Shown here piece after piece: positions 5,156 through 7,558 of a DNA stretch of 7,558 bases. Each line of letters starts with the position of its first letter. Position 1 is the stretch's first letter. The DNA lies in contig JAGLYY010000083.1 of assembly GCA_023131935.1 (NCBI GenBank), forward strand, positions 1 to 7,558, written 5' to 3'. Both the position numbers and the translations under genes were made by a program. The notes under the pieces were generated by a model. The model did no database searches and had not been told where the DNA came from. It was given only the letters and a program-made list of their open reading frames with translations. This DNA is from Spirochaetales bacterium. GTDB taxonomy: Bacteria > Spirochaetota > Spirochaetia > JAGLYY01.

Positions 5156-7558
5156 GTGATAAAAACGCGTTTTTTTTATCTCATTTTCACTCTTCTCATG
5201 GTTGGAATATGTCTGCCCCTGTTCGCGGGGGGAGGGCAGGAGGAGCAGTTGGCCCAGGCTGAAACCTTCATCGAGCAGTCCCGTTATGATGAAGCAAAGG
5301 AGCTGCTTACCCGGATAGCCGCGGAAAATCCCCGGGTCATCTCCAAAGTGTCCGATCTACGGTTTAAGATGGCTTACGATCTGGTTGACCGGAAGCGGTA
5401 TAATGCCGCGATGCTCGTATTAACTGATATTCTGAGGACCGACCCGGAGCAGCTAGACCGGATAGAATCGATCCAGAGGGTGATTCGTGCAGCCCTTATT
5501 GAATATAACGAAGTGTACAGCGACCTGATCGAAGCCTATCGTGTAGGAGATCTTGATAATTCCTATCCTCTTATCAAGAAACTGGAAGAGCTCCATGCCG
5601 ATCCAAATGCCTCAACCGTTGCCGCTCTCAATGAGGCAAAGTTTACCGCTGGTATCGTTTATGAGAACAATCGTTTCAGGGATATTATGGATACCGCCCT
5701 GTCTTTTCTCGATCAGGAGGATTATTGGCAGGCTGTCGGCAAATATACCGAAGGGTATGATCTTGGTAAGGATATTTTTCACGATGTACATATAAGCGGT
5801 CTTTCTCTTTCAATTATCGAAGGAGAGGTGGCAATGTACACAGCCGCTGTTCAGGATTTCCTTGATTTACAGCTTACTGCTTCAGAGATAAAAGGGGAAA
5901 TGCTGCTCGCTGTAAGCACCGAGGATCCTCAGCAGATTAAAGTGGCCCTGGGAGGATTTACGAATCTCCTCGAAGCGGCAATTTTTTGTCGCCGTCAGGT
6001 ACAGCAAAGTGCCGGGAAGCTCCAGCAGGGTCTCCTTGCTATTGAAAAAGAGATACCGAAGGAGGATATAAAGCGGTTGATTTATTTTGGGTTTCAGAAC
6101 GCTCTTGCTAACGGGCGAATTAGCTACTCCGGGCAGGAGGGCTTTCTCAGGTCTATGGATCAGTTCTGGCAGAAGGATTTGCGGGAAATTGGTGAAGAAC
6201 TGCTTCCCCGGGCGGCCGCTCGATATGAAAGTGTTATCCATGCTTTCGATTCGGCTGGTGCCGGTGGATGGGATGGAATCGCGGAAAACCTGGTTGAGGT
6301 CCGATCCCTCCTTGAATCGGCCATTCTGCTGGAGAGTCTGTGGGGAAACCAGGTATCAGTCTACCAGGAGGAAGGCTCCCTGATTCTGGATGGTGAGGAT
6401 CCAATGATGACTTACCTGCCCATATTACTCACTCTTCAAAACCGTGCGGCGGGTGTCCTGCTGCTGCAGTCCCTTATCGGCAACGGAAGAAATCTCACAA
6501 ATCTTGCTCTTGACGTAGAGAGTGCCGTGATCGTTGAAGAACTTAATTTCCTCCGGCAACAGATTGACGCAGAGCAGAATGCTTTTTCGGAGGCTGTCGA
6601 CGATCAACTTGAAATTTTATCCCCATACCGGAAGGAGCAGCCTTCGGGGATCGATTTAACGGAACCGGCAGCGGCAGCGGAGGAGCTCCTTTCAATCCTT
6701 CAGGAAAAACTTGACGAAGGGAATACCCTGGTGATAACTATCGTCGATAAAATCGCGGGTCTCGCTTACGAGCCGGTTAATGAAATCATCGCTAATGGAG
6801 AAAAGTATATCCTGGAAGCAGAAACAGACTTTAACGGAAGGCCTCTGGCGGGGGGTGGTGGAGACTTCCTTGCCCGGTATCCCGGCAAGGCAAGGAGTGG
6901 ACTCGCCGAAGCGGAAAACTTCCTCCGGGAAGGAGTTACACTTACCGGGGATTTCCTTGAGGACCTTTTTCAGGAGCCTGATGAGATAAAAAGTTCAATG
7001 AAAATTGTTTCCCGGATTGGAGAGGGGCGGGCCCTTCTAACAACTCTTCGTGACCTTTTAACCCTGATCGGTCCCTTGATGGTAAAGGCCAATGACCTTT
7101 TCCTTGAAGCCCGGTTAGCCCGGCAGGAGGGGGATGACCGGCTTGGAGAGGCGGAATTCCGTCTTGACCGGGGGCAGTATGACAGGTCTTTCGATTTGCT
7201 GCAGGAGGCCGCGGAAAAGTATGACGATTCCCTGACCCTGGAATATGATCAGGTTACCCTGGAAAAACGAAACGAAAGAATACCGCTTCTCGAAGAGAAG
7301 ATCAGAGAGGGGTTGAAAAACATCGTTGTCATTGAGGTCCGGCGCTTCATTGATGAGTCCCGGACCCTCTTTTCCCAGCAGGATTTCCAACAGGCAAGCC
7401 TTGTCATCGCTCAAGCATCATCCCGGTGGGAGAATGCTTTTCCAACACAGGAAAACAGTGAAATTGAGGGTTTGAAACAAACCATTCAAACCGCGGTTGA
7501 GGTTAAATCGGGCAGGACCCTCGATCCGAAAGACGCGATGTACACGGAGATGACCCAG
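5156..7558 (+). CDS. Large exported TPR-like repeat protein, C-terminus cut off by the window
   Basis: A GTG at 5156 opens a frame of 801 codons with no stop before the right edge. An in-frame TGA at 5135 and no other start codon between them make GTG the upstream-most start. The next Met (codon 15) would destroy the signal peptide. Residues 1-24 are basic then hydrophobic and end in PLFA before GGGQEEQ, a signal peptidase I site, with no lipobox. The rest is acidic, almost wholly helical, with degenerate TPR-like units near residues 35-60 (RYDEA), 73-98 (RYNAA), 127-151, 181-206 (DYWQA), 665-690 (QYDRS) and 730-760 (DFQQA). It is probably a periplasmic or membrane-attached scaffold; TPRs bind proteins rather than catalyse. 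AGG at 5146-5148 is a weak ribosome site. I cannot name the family. Its partner could be the divergent barrel, by inference. Confidence 0.85.
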   Translation, partial: MIKTRFFYLIFTLLMVGICLPLFAGGGQEEQLAQAETFIEQSRYDEAKELLTRIAAENPRVISKVSDLRFKMAYDLVDRKRYNAAMLVLTDILRTDPEQLDRIESIQRVIRAALIEYNEVYSDLIEAYRVGDLDNSYPLIKKLEELHADPNASTVAALNEAKFTAGIVYENNRFRDIMDTALSFLDQEDYWQAVGKYTEGYDLGKDIFHDVHISGLSLSIIEGEVAMYTAAVQDFLDLQLTASEIKGEMLLAVSTEDPQQIKVALGGFTNLLEAAIFCRRQVQQSAGKLQQGLLAIEKEIPKEDIKRLIYFGFQNALANGRISYSGQEGFLRSMDQFWQKDLREIGEELLPRAAARYESVIHAFDSAGAGGWDGIAENLVEVRSLLESAILLESLWGNQVSVYQEEGSLILDGEDPMMTYLPILLTLQNRAAGVLLLQSLIGNGRNLTNLALDVESAVIVEELNFLRQQIDAEQNAFSEAVDDQLEILSPYRKEQPSGIDLTEPAAAAEELLSILQEKLDEGNTLVITIVDKIAGLAYEPVNEIIANGEKYILEAETDFNGRPLAGGGGDFLARYPGKARSGLAEAENFLREGVTLTGDFLEDLFQEPDEIKSSMKIVSRIGEGRALLTTLRDLLTLIGPLMVKANDLFLEARLARQEGDDRLGEAEFRLDRGQYDRSFDLLQEAAEKYDDSLTLEYDQVTLEKRNERIPLLEEKIREGLKNIVVIEVRRFIDESRTLFSQQDFQQASLVIAQASSRWENAFPTQENSEIEGLKQTIQTAVEVKSGRTLDPKDAMYTEMTQ

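Noticed and set aside
5882..7414. ORFs of 60-119 residues on both strands (5882-6241, 6087-6383, 6425-6607, 6780-6989, 7115-7414)
   Set aside because: All are shadows of the continuous 801-codon plus-strand frame beginning at GTG 5156.

Overview
The window looks chromosomal and most likely comes from a spirochaete (Spirochaetota), perhaps a free-living or sediment type. The main clue is an outer-membrane beta-barrel resembling the UPF0164/FadL-like proteins of Treponema and relatives, beside large Sec-exported helical-repeat proteins. This assignment is family recognition by eye, not a database match. Base composition looks balanced, and good Shine-Dalgarno sites of the AAGGGGG or GAGGA type recur.

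Layout. (1) 1-2606, minus strand: a tightly overlapping three-gene operon for a molybdenum hydroxylase of the xanthine dehydrogenase/aldehyde oxidase family. The order is FAD subunit, [2Fe-2S] subunit, molybdopterin subunit; the last runs off the left edge. A near-consensus sigma-70 promoter (TTGACA-N17-TTTAAT) precedes it. The three subunits should form one complex: the substrate is hydroxylated at the Mo site and electrons pass through two Fe-S clusters to FAD. The residue after GGGFGGK is Ala rather than the Glu of classical xanthine dehydrogenases, so the substrate is open.

(2) 2607-2933: a 327-base divergent intergenic region. It holds the minus-strand operon promoter, one or two plausible plus-strand promoters, nested inverted repeats that could fold as a structured 5' leader, and a 24-codon ORF with a nearly perfect Shine-Dalgarno. 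This is the least explained part of the window.

(3) 2934-3710, plus: a 258-residue protein of unknown function with two membrane segments. It meets, with zero spacing, a convergent minus-strand gene (3711-4991) for a UPF0164-like outer-membrane barrel with a C-terminal TPR-like helical region.

(4) 4992-5155: a divergent intergenic region with a 14-bp tandem direct repeat. (5) 5156-7558, plus: a GTG-started, signal-peptide-bearing TPR-like protein of at least 801 residues, open at the right edge and missed if only ATG starts are allowed. The divergent barrel and TPR genes share a control region and both products are predicted to be exported, so they may act together in the envelope; that is inference. 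No tRNA, rRNA, CRISPR array or transposon was seen.
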